A DNA stretch of 47,146 nt from a virus. The notes beneath the pieces were generated by a model. That model was given only the letters and a program-made list of their open reading frames with translations. It had not been told where the DNA came from and did not search any database. A program made the translations under genes and the position numbers. The stretch covers positions 1 through 47,146 of the IMG/VR virus record IMGVR_UViG_3300036841_000075, one strand, 5' to 3'. Positions 1-6,125 of this stretch are shown in pieces (the stretch's first letter is position 1; each line of letters starts with the position of its first letter).

Positions 1-53
1 AGCGCCTCGAGGACCACCCCGCCGTCCCCATCTTCAAGGACTTGGCCTCATGA
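1..53 (+). CDS. MazG-like protein, C-terminal end (partial)
   Basis: These bases carry the last 16 codons and stop of the gene found whole at 46514-46840, in the same frame and identical in sequence. Its stop overlaps the next start (ATGA at 50-53). The copy is truncated by the window edge, so it is the same gene seen a second time on a circular or repeated map rather than a separate short gene. Confidence 0.8.
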   Translation, partial: RLEDHPAVPIFKDLAS

Positions 54-127
54 TCGAAGTCACCGCCATCGACCTCGCCATCCTCCTCGCCATGCTCGAG
101 GACCATCAACTGGAGAGCCTCACCCCC
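1..127 (+). repeat. exact 127-bp repeat, left copy (right copy 46788-46914)
   Basis: Bases 1-127 match 46788-46914 without a mismatch. At base 128 the copies diverge (C here, A at 46915). They stay alignable for about 50 more bases as the 42-codon gene finishes, then become unrelated methyltransferase genes. A repeat of exactly 127 bases starting at the contig edge fits a 127-base assembly k-mer at a branch. Homology continuing past the exact match argues that both continuations are real DNA. Confidence 0.9.
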
Positions 128-178
128 CGCGAGGAGGGCGCCATCGAAAACCTCCGGGACTGTCTCGCACGCCGATGA
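50..178 (+). CDS. 42-residue conserved small protein, copy A
   Basis: A short acidic, leucine-rich protein starting [13 protein letters not shown], with no recognised domain. ATG at 50 overlaps the stop of the MazG-like gene, and its stop overlaps the start of the methyltransferase gene (ATGA at 175-178), so the three are probably translationally coupled. It is nearly identical to the protein at 46837-46965 for the first 26 residues, then differs (PREEG against PSEEA, end CLARR against CLAAQ). Function unknown. Confidence 0.75.
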   Translation: MIEVTAIDLAILLAMLEDHQLESLTPREEGAIENLRDCLARR

Positions 179-732
179 GCCTCGTCGGCCGCAAGCCCCT
201 CAATCACCCTCGGGACGTCGCCGCCCGGGGAGCCGACGACGAGGTCGATGATCGCGGCACGGAACCGATGTTCTTCCAGGCCCTCTCAAACCGCTTCGGG
301 GGCTTCACTGTCGATGTCGCCGCCGCCTCCCACAACGCCCTCTGCGAACGCTGGTACGGCCGCAAGGAGGACGGCCTCGCTCAGCCTTGGGCCGGCGAGC
401 GGGTCTGGTGCAACCCTCCGTATTCCGACTGCCGGGCGTGGGTGGCGAAGGCGTGGGCCGAGCGGGACGCCGACCTGATCGTCATGCTCCTGCCCGCCAA
501 CCGCACCGAGCAACGCTGGTGGCACGACCTCGTGGAGCCCTACCGAGATCGCCCCGGAAGCCCCCTGCGGGTCGAGTTCCTCCCCGGCCGCATCCGCTTC
601 ATCCGCCCCGGCGCCGGCGGCATCGGTCCCGACGAGCGTCCCCCTTTCGGCTGCTGCCTGCTGATCTGGGAGGGCCCCCGCACCACCGGCCCCAGCTTCG
701 AAGATTTGTCCCAGCAAGCCCGCCTCCTGTAG
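175..732 (+). CDS. phage DNA N6-adenine methyltransferase (Dam, PF05869-type)
   Basis: A 185-residue predicted S-adenosylmethionine-dependent methyltransferase that would methylate adenine in phage DNA, probably against host restriction. Residues 30-51 match the family entry signature (TEPMFFQAL, then FGGFTVDVAAA). The catalytic motif IV is NPPY at residues 80-83, followed by a LIVMLLPANRTE strand. Length is normal for the family. It follows the 42-residue protein with a 4-base overlap. In the homologous position at the other end of the window a D12-class methyltransferase is found instead (46962 onward). The function is well supported; the target sequence is unknown. Confidence 0.88.
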   Translation: MSLVGRKPLNHPRDVAARGADDEVDDRGTEPMFFQALSNRFGGFTVDVAAASHNALCERWYGRKEDGLAQPWAGERVWCNPPYSDCRAWVAKAWAERDADLIVMLLPANRTEQRWWHDLVEPYRDRPGSPLRVEFLPGRIRFIRPGAGGIGPDERPPFGCCLLIWEGPRTTGPSFEDLSQQARLL

Positions 733-741
733 CCTCCCCCG

Positions 742-1167
742 GTGCTCCCAGCACTGGCGACGCTGCTGGCAACACTCGGCGCCCTGGTCGGCTACAGGCC
801 CCCGCCCCCTCCGACCCCTGCACAAATCCCGTCTCCGGCCCCTGAGATGCCCCCAGCCGTGAGCACCCCCTCTGCGAAGGTAATCACCCCAGGAAATCCC
901 CCCGCTGCGGCCTCCGAGGTGGCCTCCACGGCCTACTGCCTCACCGGCCACATGGCCGACGGCACCCCCGCCGAAGTCGGAGCCGTGGCCTCCAACGCCC
1001 ACCCCCTCGGCACCCAGCTCGAGGTCAGCGACTCCCCCTGGGGCCCCGGCATCTTCACCGTCCGGGACCGCATTGGCCACGGCACCCAGCTCGACTTCGC
1101 CACCGCCGGCGACTGCGCCCTCGCCCGCCGCTGGGGCCGCCGCCGGGTCACCGTCGCAGAGCGCTAG
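742..1167 (+). CDS. secreted or membrane-anchored 3D/double-psi beta-barrel protein
   Basis: A 141-residue protein starting at GTG 742. Residues 1-17 are hydrophobic (signal peptide or anchor), followed by a proline-rich stretch to about residue 60. Residues 61-141 form a 3D/RlpA-like double-psi barrel: STAYCLTG, SNAHPLGTQLEV, then FTVRDRIG and LDFA. The three spaced aspartates fit the family seen in lytic transglycosylases and resuscitation factors, so a role in cell-wall cleavage or lysis is likely. It is the last plus-strand gene and ends convergently, sharing 4 bases with the minus-strand gene at 1164-1346. Confidence 0.75.
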   Translation: MLPALATLLATLGALVGYRPPPPPTPAQIPSPAPEMPPAVSTPSAKVITPGNPPAAASEVASTAYCLTGHMADGTPAEVGAVASNAHPLGTQLEVSDSPWGPGIFTVRDRIGHGTQLDFATAGDCALARRWGRRRVTVAER

Positions 1168-1346
1168 GTAGTCGTCGGGAGCCGGAACATCTCGTGGTCG
1201 CAGGGGCATTGCCGGTCCCGATGCTCCGGCAGGAGGCATACCACGAGGTAGACCCGCTCCCGGAGCTCCTGATCGAACCCACAACACTCGTCCGGGATGC
1301 ATTCGTGGCAGTCGCAGGCCCCATTGCAACCCCAGACGCAGGTCAT
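1164..1346 (-). CDS. cysteine-rich microprotein
   Basis: A 60-residue protein with eight cysteines in the first 45 residues or so (MTCVWGCNGACDC, then CIPDECC), plus one CPC near the end. This suggests metal binding or disulphides. I use ATG 1346 rather than the longer open frame because it overlaps the upstream stop (ATGA) and has GAGG five bases before it. It is the last gene of the long leftward operon. No family recognised. Confidence 0.6.
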   Translation of the reverse strand: MTCVWGCNGACDCHECIPDECCGFDQELRERVYLVVCLLPEHRDRQCPCDHEMFRLPTTT

Positions 1347-1483
1347 CGACCTCGCCACCAGGCCCGTAGGTCCCCCGGGAGCCCCACCAGCAGTCGGACC
1401 CACGCCAGCGCCCACGCGCCCATGAACATCGCCAGCGCCCGCAACTTCTCCCCCAGCGGGGTCCGGTCGTAGGGCCGGGTCAT
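1343..1483 (-). CDS. small single-pass membrane protein (46 aa)
   Basis: It reads MTRPYDRTPLGEK, then one hydrophobic segment (about residues 14-37) with a WRGR tail. It overlaps both neighbours by 4 bases (start at 1480-1483, stop at 1343-1346). It is too short for most callers, but the frame is clean and sits exactly between two coupled genes. Function unknown; it may belong to the lysis or envelope set. Confidence 0.6.
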   Translation of the reverse strand: MTRPYDRTPLGEKLRALAMFMGAWALAWVRLLVGLPGDLRAWWRGR

Positions 1484-1644
1484 CCGTCCTTCTTCTCGGC
1501 CCTCGTGAGCACCGCCGTGGCCGCCGCCGTCGCAGCCTCCCGGCCCTTCAGCACGGCTCCCGCCCCGACGGCGAACCCCGTCACCGCAGCCGCCACCACC
1601 TTCGCTCCCCGGGGCAGCCGCCGCTTCACCTTGACCTTCCTCAC
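1480..1644 (-). CDS. small basic protein with hydrophobic core (54 aa)
   Basis: GTG at 1644 overlaps the upstream stop (GTGA), which is why this start is chosen over the longer open frame. The N-terminus is strongly basic (RKVKVKRRLPRG). A glycine/alanine-rich hydrophobic stretch at about residues 16-32 may be one membrane helix, followed by an alanine-rich segment and a charged tail. No family recognised. Confidence 0.55.
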   Translation of the reverse strand: MRKVKVKRRLPRGAKVVAAAVTGFAVGAGAVLKGREAATAAATAVLTRAEKKDG

Positions 1645-2033
1645 GCCTTCCCCCCGATCCACTTCCCGTACTTCGAGGCCCGCACGTACTCCATCACGGC
1701 CGTCTTCACGATGGACAGCAGCGCCCCACCGACGGCCGCCACACCGGCCAGCGCCGCCTGCTTGGCCTGCGACACGGACGTGATCTGCACGGCCGCCAGC
1801 GCCCCCAGAAACGTCTGGAGCGCCGTCCACCCGGCCCGCTCAGCGATGTTCGCCAGCGGGGACTTGACCACCCCGACGAGCGGCTTCCCGTCCGGCGTGG
1901 GGGCCGGCGCGATGACCACGGTCCCCCCCGTCTTTGTCTTCCCCACGCCCTCCATCCGGAGCTCCGACGCCGGCGGCACTGGCGGGATCGGAGGGATGGC
2001 AGGCAGCGGCGGAATCGGCTTCTCAACCATCAC
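1641..2033 (-). CDS. putative holin (phage r1t-type)
   Basis: A 130-residue protein. Residues 1-25 are proline-rich. Residues 60-115 resemble the r1t holin family: an AERAGWTALQTFLGAL segment, a short break (QITSVSQAKQ), then an AALAGVAAVGGALLSIV helix. Two membrane segments with a small turn suit a pore-forming holin that would release the M15 endolysin (10079-10804) or help cell-wall enzymes act. The family match is by eye and the long N-terminal extension is unusual, so the call is moderate. Confidence 0.6.
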   Translation of the reverse strand: MMVEKPIPPLPAIPPIPPVPPASELRMEGVGKTKTGGTVVIAPAPTPDGKPLVGVVKSPLANIAERAGWTALQTFLGALAAVQITSVSQAKQAALAGVAAVGGALLSIVKTAVMEYVRASKYGKWIGGKA

Positions 2034-2039
2034 GGCCTC

Positions 2040-2276
2040 CTATGGTCGGCAGTCGGTGAAGTCCCCACCGAGTACCAGCTTGATCGGCTCCCGGGGGATG
2101 TACCCGCCCGGGATGTTCACCAGCGGCAGGTCGACGAGCGACCCCGGTCCGAACAGCGGCCGCAGGCAGATCCCTGCCACCGGGGCGTAGGCCCCCGGCT
2201 CAGCCATCGCGGGAGCGGCCAGCCCCAGCACCGCCAGCGCCCCCACGATCCCCGCCACGACCCTGCGATACCTCAT
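2040..2276 (-). CDS. small secreted protein (78 aa)
   Basis: Residues 1-26 form a classic signal peptide: MRYRR, a hydrophobic core, and cleavage likely after PAMA. The mature part of about 53 residues has two cysteines (Cys37 and Cys76) that could form a disulphide. ATG 2276 overlaps the upstream stop. Predicted exported; function unknown. Confidence 0.65.
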   Translation of the reverse strand: MRYRRVVAGIVGALAVLGLAAPAMAEPGAYAPVAGICLRPLFGPGSLVDLPLVNIPGGYIPREPIKLVLGGDFTDCRP

Positions 2277-2434
2277 CGGCTCCTCCGATACTCCGGCTTC
2301 CAGAACGGCCCCCAGCGATCCCGGGTCCACTTCCACAGAGTGTCGCACTCCGGGCACTGCCACAGGTACCCCGGCCCCACCCGGTACCGCCGCCGCTGCA
2401 CGAACCCCGGCAGCCGGCACCAGTGATCGCTCAC
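2273..2434 (-). CDS. small zinc-ribbon-like protein (53 aa)
   Basis: GTG at 2434 overlaps the preceding stop (GTGA). It contains one CPEC pair (residues 27-30), a single earlier cysteine at about residue 6, and many tryptophans and arginines (DTLWKWTRDRWGPFW). It is probably a metal-binding or nucleic-acid-binding microprotein. No family recognised. Confidence 0.55.
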   Translation of the reverse strand: MSDHWCRLPGFVQRRRYRVGPGYLWQCPECDTLWKWTRDRWGPFWKPEYRRSR

Positions 2435-2592
2435 GAGTCCGCCACGAAGATGGCGAGCCCGACGGCCACGACCAGCAGCCCCAGCACCAGCAGCCCGGCC
2501 CCGAGCCCCCGCTGGATCCCCCGCCCGAACCCGGCGATGAGGGCGCCCACCAGCATGATCCACGTCCCCCGGTCGAACGGCAGGGGCTTCAC
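2431..2592 (-). CDS. small two-pass membrane protein (53 aa)
   Basis: After the charged start VKPLPFDRG there are two hydrophobic segments (about residues 11-22 and 31-50) separated by GRGIQRG. GTG 2592 overlaps the upstream stop. It is one of at least ten tiny membrane proteins in this operon; specific role unknown. Confidence 0.6.
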   Translation of the reverse strand: MKPLPFDRGTWIMLVGALIAGFGRGIQRGLGAGLLVLGLLVVAVGLAIFVADS

Positions 2593-3185
2593 CGAGGCAG
2601 CGCGCAGGCGCCGATGAGGGGCTCCGCGTGGAGCTCCACCACGCACTCCTGCACGACCGTCGGCCGGCTCGAGGGCGGCGCCCCGGGCGGCAGGGGGGCC
2701 TGCTTCCCCGGTGCCTGCCCCGGGTTCTGGGACCCCACGGAGATGACCTGATCCCCGCCCGGCGTCCGCTCCACGCGGATCACCAGCCGCCCCTGCAGGA
2801 TCCCGAACTTCTCCTCGAGCGCCTTGACGACGGCCGGCACGACGGCGGCGATGAGCCCCGTCTGGAACTCGCCGAGGGCCTGCGCCTGCTGGCGCTGGAG
2901 GTTCATCTGGCACGGCCCCCCCTGCGTCTGCCCCACGCAGTCGGCCACCAGCGTGGCCAGCCCCTTGATGCTCGCCAGTTGGTCGTTGAGCGCCGCCGAC
3001 CGCTCCGACCGAGCGTCCTCCTGCGACTTGAGCAGCGCCCGGATCTGGACGTTGCCCCACAGCGACAGGGCCGCTGTGAAGATGGCGAGCACGCTCACCG
3101 CAACCAGCCCGTTGCGCAGCAGGGGCGTGGCCTTGGCCGACTTCACGACGGCGTCGTGGTCCGCTTGGGAGAACAGGGTCGTCAC
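2589..3185 (-). CDS. single-pass membrane protein with coiled coil
   Basis: A 198-residue protein. One membrane helix lies at about residues 26-44, followed by a heptad-like region (RALLKSQEDARSERSAAL onward) with two cysteines (DCVG, GGPC). A globular segment at about 105-145 ends in a proline-rich linker (about 152-170) and a Cys-containing tail. The topology (inner-membrane anchor plus extended external rod) recalls an inner-membrane spanin, but Gram-positive-type phages usually lack spanins. An envelope assembly component is equally possible. Confidence 0.55.
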   Translation of the reverse strand: MTTLFSQADHDAVVKSAKATPLLRNGLVAVSVLAIFTAALSLWGNVQIRALLKSQEDARSERSAALNDQLASIKGLATLVADCVGQTQGGPCQMNLQRQQAQALGEFQTGLIAAVVPAVVKALEEKFGILQGRLVIRVERTPGGDQVISVGSQNPGQAPGKQAPLPPGAPPSSRPTVVQECVVELHAEPLIGACALPR

Positions 3186-3373
3186 GTCCCCGGCTCCTTG
3201 TAGATGGCCTTGACCTTACGGGCCGAGGCGAAGGCGGGGACCTGTGTGAGGCCCGCAGCGATGCCGAGGAGGGCCAGGAGTGGCACGCCCTCGACCCGGC
3301 CCGTGAGGGCGGCCCAGGTGATCATCGCGAGCCCCCAGACCTGCACCACCACGACCGGAAGAGTCTTCCCCAC
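3182..3373 (-). CDS. small two-pass membrane protein (63 aa)
   Basis: It starts MGKTLPVVVVQVWG. Hydrophobic segments lie at about residues 5-22 and 30-48, with a basic C-terminus (ARKVKAIYKEPGT). Its stop overlaps the start of the coiled-coil membrane protein (ATGA at 3182-3185), which suggests the two are made together. No family recognised. Confidence 0.6.
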   Translation of the reverse strand: MGKTLPVVVVQVWGLAMITWAALTGRVEGVPLLALLGIAAGLTQVPAFASARKVKAIYKEPGT

Positions 3374-3416
3374 ATCAGGTATGACGCCCGAAGGTCATGG
3401 TTGCATTGTCCCACGG

Positions 3417-3641
3417 TCAGGTCCGGGGCACCGCCACAGCCCGCACGTCCGGCCTCCTGAAGGCCCCGCACCGCTCGCAGATCCTGACCGTCGTCCGGTA
3501 GTCGAGGGCCTCCCCCAGCCACCCATACCGGAGTAGCGAGGGCTGGTCCCAGACCACCGCTCGCAGTGCCCCGCCACACCGCAGGCACACCGGCCGGTAC
3601 AGCACGAGGGCGAGAGTCACGACCTCATCGTAGACGCGCAA
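3417..3641 (-). CDS. zinc-ribbon-like protein
   Basis: Two CxxC pairs (CLRCGG and CERCGA) about 36 residues apart form a plausible zinc ribbon. The start is uncertain. TTG at 3641 gives 74 residues. GTG at 3620 gives 67 residues and would overlap (GTGA) the stop of a possible 21-codon frame beginning at 3682. The 43 bases downstream (3374-3416) hold no gene. It may bind nucleic acid or act as a regulator; no family recognised. Confidence 0.5.
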   Translation of the reverse strand: MRVYDEVVTLALVLYRPVCLRCGGALRAVVWDQPSLLRYGWLGEALDYRTTVRICERCGAFRRPDVRAVAVPRT

Positions 3642-3697
3642 GAGGCCCCCGCCACGTAGGCAGAGGCCCCCTGCTCCCCCATCCCGTCGCCGGGAAG

Positions 3698-3808
3698 CTA
3701 CGATTCCTCGTTCTCAGCGAGACACTCTGCGCAGCCCTCGGAACAGCAGCCGGTGCCCTCGTAGCTGGGGCCGTTGAGGGGGGCGCCGCACCACAAGCAC
3801 TCGCTCAT
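3698..3808 (-). CDS. cysteine-rich microprotein (36 aa)
   Basis: It reads MSECLWCGAP, then TGCCSEGCAECLAEN: seven cysteines in 36 residues, in a CxxC plus CCxxxCxxC arrangement typical of a miniature zinc finger. ATG 3808 overlaps the upstream stop (ATGA). About 56 bases with no convincing gene separate it from the next gene. Confidence 0.6.
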   Translation of the reverse strand: MSECLWCGAPLNGPSYEGTGCCSEGCAECLAENEES

Positions 3809-4086
3809 GCCTTCGCCCCCCGGGCCTTCTTGACGGGGCCGACCTGCATTCCGATCTTGGCGAACACGGGGTTGAGCTCGGCCGCGAGGTTGGCCCCGAT
3901 GTCGAACCCCGGCACGTCGAACTTGGCCGCCACGTCGACCGCCAGCCCCAGCTCTGCCACCGCCAGATCGATCCGGTCCATGGCCGCCTCGATCTTCTCC
4001 CGCTTCGTCTTCGGAGCCTTCTTGGTGGCCTTGTCGGCGTATCCGTTGGTGCCCTGGGGGGCCGGGTTCATCGTCTCCACGTCCAT
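3805..4086 (-). CDS. hypothetical protein, 93 aa
   Basis: Start ATG 4086 has a strong ribosome site (GAGGAGG) on its strand. Residues 18-35 are lysine-rich (ATKKAPKTKREK), followed by an amphipathic region of mixed charge and a basic tail (KKARGAKA). No membrane segment is visible, so it is probably cytoplasmic, unlike most neighbours. No family recognised. Confidence 0.6.
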   Translation of the reverse strand: MDVETMNPAPQGTNGYADKATKKAPKTKREKIEAAMDRIDLAVAELGLAVDVAAKFDVPGFDIGANLAAELNPVFAKIGMQVGPVKKARGAKA

Positions 4087-4123
4087 GCCTACTTGCCTCC
4101 TCGTGTCTTCTGGTCTTTCTCCG

Positions 4124-4288
4124 CTAGATGTCGCCGTTGAGCAGACGGTGGGCCATCTCCTCAACCGAGGCGTTGTCGTCCTGAGCAGCGAACTTCTGCA
4201 TGTCCGCGTACAGACGCTGGCGATCACCTCGATATGGTCCTTCGAGCATGTCTCGTAGTTCTTCTTCGCTTAGATCGTCCTGAGCCAT
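4124..4288 (-). CDS. small acidic helical protein (54 aa)
   Basis: The sequence MAQDDLSEEELRDMLEG continues as an amphipathic, acidic protein with no cysteines or membrane segment. Its start shares one base with the upstream stop (TAATG), so it is coupled to the membrane protein at 4288-4461. Function unknown. Confidence 0.6.
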   Translation of the reverse strand: MAQDDLSEEELRDMLEGPYRGDRQRLYADMQKFAAQDDNASVEEMAHRLLNGDI

Positions 4289-4461
4289 TACGGGCGCTCC
4301 TCGTCTCGGTACTGCCCAGTGATCTCCTTCCATGCCTCGTCCTCCAGCATGGCTCGCTCGGCCTCCGGGTGGATCCAGGGCCGGCTGGTGCGCCACACGC
4401 CGGCGATCAGGCTCAGGACCCCGACCACCATCACTGCGGCCCCCACGATCATGAACGTCAT
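4288..4461 (-). CDS. small single-pass membrane protein (57 aa)
   Basis: An N-terminal hydrophobic segment (MTFMIVGAAVMVVGVLSLIAG, about residues 2-22) is followed by a soluble acidic tail of about 35 residues. It is predicted N-out/C-in or the reverse with a cytoplasmic tail. No family recognised. Confidence 0.6.
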   Translation of the reverse strand: MTFMIVGAAVMVVGVLSLIAGVWRTSRPWIHPEAERAMLEDEAWKEITGQYRDEERP

Positions 4462-4472
4462 GGCTCTTCCCC

Positions 4473-4595
4473 CTATCTGCACACGATGCTGCTCACCTGG
4501 TGGCCGGCCTGCTTGAACCCCGACGCGATGGGATCGAGTACCCCCATCACGAGGGCCGCCACGACCAGCACCAGTACCAATGTCGACCTCTTCAC
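4473..4595 (-). CDS. small secreted or membrane protein (40 aa)
   Basis: GTG at 4595 is preceded by GAGGAGG, a strong ribosome site. Residues 5-20 are hydrophobic after a basic start (VKRSTLVLVLVVAALVMG), then a short polar tail ends in IVCR. This is compatible with a signal peptide or one membrane helix. Function unknown. Confidence 0.55.
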   Translation of the reverse strand: MKRSTLVLVLVVAALVMGVLDPIASGFKQAGHQVSSIVCR

Positions 4596-4604
4596 GGGCC
4601 CTCC

Positions 4605-4703
4605 TCAGCCCCCCCGAACGAGATTCCAGTGCGGCCCCACGAGCACGTACAGCACCCCCAGGACCACCACGATCGCTACCGCTACGCTCCTCCACATGAC
4701 CAT
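4605..4703 (-). CDS. very small membrane protein (32 aa)
   Basis: It reads MVMWRSVAVAIVVVLGVL and ends HWNLVRGG: one membrane helix with tiny flanks. ATG could be at 4703 or 4697. It overlaps the 3' end of the transglycosylase gene in another frame, so translation is probably coupled. It is short and therefore tentative, but the neighbouring genes have the same character. Confidence 0.45.
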   Translation of the reverse strand: MVMWRSVAVAIVVVLGVLYVLVGPHWNLVRGG

Positions 4704-5062
4704 GCCCCCCAGTCCGTACCGCCGTTGCTGATCTTGTAGGCCGACTCGGCGTTGAACTGGGGGATCCAGTTGAGGATCGGGGAGCGGTCCCCCAGCAGGT
4801 CCGACCAGAGCGTTCGCACCTGGAACGGCCCCACCGACGGCCCCCACTTCTGCGTCGTGAGCGTGCCGTCCCCGACCGCCTGCGGCTTCAGACCGGACTC
4901 GCACGTCGCCACCCGCAGGGCCTTCTCGGTGGCCGCCGGCGAGAACCCGGCTCGCTCGGCGAGCTTGCGGAACTCGGCCGGGTCCGGGTGCTGGTAGCCC
5001 CCCACGTACCCGACGAGCATGAAGAACAGGAAGGCCAGCACGATCCACTTGAGGAGCTTCAT
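4682..5062 (-). CDS. membrane-anchored lytic transglycosylase-like protein
   Basis: A 126-residue protein. Residues 5-22 are a membrane anchor (LKWIVLAFLFFMLVGYV). The rest has a lysozyme-like fold signature: CESGLKP with the likely catalytic Glu55, then GPSVGPFQV in place of the usual GLFQI. It would cut peptidoglycan locally outside the membrane. Such enzymes accompany type IV secretion or conjugation machines (VirB1-like) and phage entry or exit devices. Here it lies between small membrane proteins and downstream of an FtsK-like translocase, so local wall opening for that system is a fair inference. ATG 5062 overlaps the upstream stop. Confidence 0.7.
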   Translation of the reverse strand: MKLLKWIVLAFLFFMLVGYVGGYQHPDPAEFRKLAERAGFSPAATEKALRVATCESGLKPQAVGDGTLTTQKWGPSVGPFQVRTLWSDLLGDRSPILNWIPQFNAESAYKISNGGTDWGAWSCGGA

Positions 5063-5265
5063 CGCGCCACCAGACCCATCGTCATGGCCACCAGGAACAG
5101 GGCCCCGCCGATGATGGCGAGCTTGACCATGGGCCCCCACAGACCGATGAAGACCGACCCCACGAGGAACCCGAGGGCCCCCACGAGGATCGCCGCGTCG
5201 GCCCGTCCGAAGGCGGCGAAGGTGAGCATGAGGCCGAGCAGGCCGACGCCGAGGCCGACCCTCAT
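5059..5265 (-). CDS. small multi-pass membrane protein (68 aa)
   Basis: Two to three hydrophobic segments fill the protein (about residues 3-18, 24-42 and 46-64). It is joined to both neighbours by 4-base overlaps (ATGA at 5262-5265 and 5059-5062). No family recognised. Confidence 0.62.
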   Translation of the reverse strand: MRVGLGVGLLGLMLTFAAFGRADAAILVGALGFLVGSVFIGLWGPMVKLAIIGGALFLVAMTMGLVAR

Positions 5266-5435
5266 CGCAGCACCTCCGCAGCCCGGCTCGATGCCATCGC
5301 CGCCACGACGACGACCCCCATGAGGAACGCCGCCACGATCATGGACACCCCCCAGCCCTTGAACGACCCCCGGCCCAGAAGGAGCCCGACGAGGGCGGCC
5401 ACGACGACCGCCCCAGCCAGGATTGCGTGGGCCAT
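5262..5435 (-). CDS. small two-pass membrane protein (57 aa)
   Basis: It starts MAHAILAGAVVVAALVG, has a GRGSFKGWG turn, then a second hydrophobic segment and a short charged tail (SSRAAEVLR). A small hairpin membrane protein of this shape could be a structural subunit, but no pilin or coat signature is recognised. The start overlaps nothing but lies one base after the upstream TGA. Confidence 0.6.
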   Translation of the reverse strand: MAHAILAGAVVVAALVGLLLGRGSFKGWGVSMIVAAFLMGVVVVAAMASSRAAEVLR

Positions 5436-5436
5436 C

Positions 5437-5706
5437 TCAGGCCCCCCTCTCCGGCGTGAACGCCTCCCGGACGCCCTCGGCGCCGTACACCAGCAGCGGC
5501 ACGGAGAGGGCCGCCACGATGCTCGCCAGCCACGACAGCGGGTGCGACAGCGGCGCCCCCAGCCACACGAACAGCGCCGGGAACAGCCCCACGCCGGCCC
5601 AGCTCGGACCCCCGAGCACCCGGCCGTGTCGGGCCATGCGGTACGCCACGATGGTCCCCGTCCCGACCAGCACCAGCAGCGTCACGAACACCTTGTCTGC
5701 GATCAT
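5437..5706 (-). CDS. three-pass membrane protein (89 aa)
   Basis: Hydrophobic segments lie at about residues 5-21, 38-52 and 58-75, with a basic loop (RMARHGRV) after the first. The start overlaps the stop of the 140-residue membrane protein (ATGA at 5703-5706). No family recognised; it is part of the translocase-linked membrane set. Confidence 0.62.
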   Translation of the reverse strand: MIADKVFVTLLVLVGTGTIVAYRMARHGRVLGGPSWAGVGLFPALFVWLGAPLSHPLSWLASIVAALSVPLLVYGAEGVREAFTPERGA

Positions 5707-6125
5707 CGTCCCCTCCTGACTCGTGCGAACAGACCCCTGCGACCTGCGCTCTGCGGCCCTCCCGGACCTGCTGTCCTGCCCGATGGACCCCGCAGCAGCG
5801 CCCACGCGCCGCCGATCCCGAGGCCCGTCATGAGCCACTGATCGGCGGCGGCCTTGCTCCCAGCGGCGGCCGTCAGGACCCCCCGCTGCGAGTCCCAGCC
5901 GACCGCCAGCAGGGCCAAGATCCCGAGCGCTACGAGCTTCACCGTGCGGCTCGTGCGGCTCGACAGGTAGAGCGCCAGGAGCCCGAAGACGATGAGCCCC
6001 GCCCACAGCATCGGGTTGCCGAGGATGGGGGCCAGCGCCTCCTTCCCCTTGCTCACCGTGGCCGGGTCCACGCTCGGGATCTTGCCAGTATCGACGGTCG
6101 CCTTGACCGCCAGAACCACGTTCAT
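5703..6125 (-). CDS. membrane protein next to the FtsK-like translocase
   Basis: A 140-residue protein with a soluble N-terminal region of about 35 residues, then hydrophobic segments at about 38-55, 61-76 and possibly 98-112. It ends in a very basic, glycine-rich tail (GRRGLFARVRRGR). ATG 6125 overlaps the translocase stop (ATGA), so it is the closest translational partner of the translocase. A role as membrane platform or channel for it is an inference; no family recognised. Confidence 0.62.
   Translation of the reverse strand: MNVVLAVKATVDTGKIPSVDPATVSKGKEALAPILGNPMLWAGLIVFGLLALYLSSRTSRTVKLVALGILALLAVGWDSQRGVLTAAAGSKAAADQWLMTGLGIGGAWALLRGPSGRTAGPGGPQSAGRRGLFARVRRGR

Noticed and set aside
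1-127. A true direct terminal repeat of the packaged genome
   Set aside because: The second copy is not at the end of the window and its flank is different DNA, so it is a branch point rather than matching termini.
2589-3185. Confident call of an inner-membrane spanin
   Set aside because: Topology fits but no outer-membrane lipoprotein partner exists and the inferred host is actinobacterial; kept only as one possibility.
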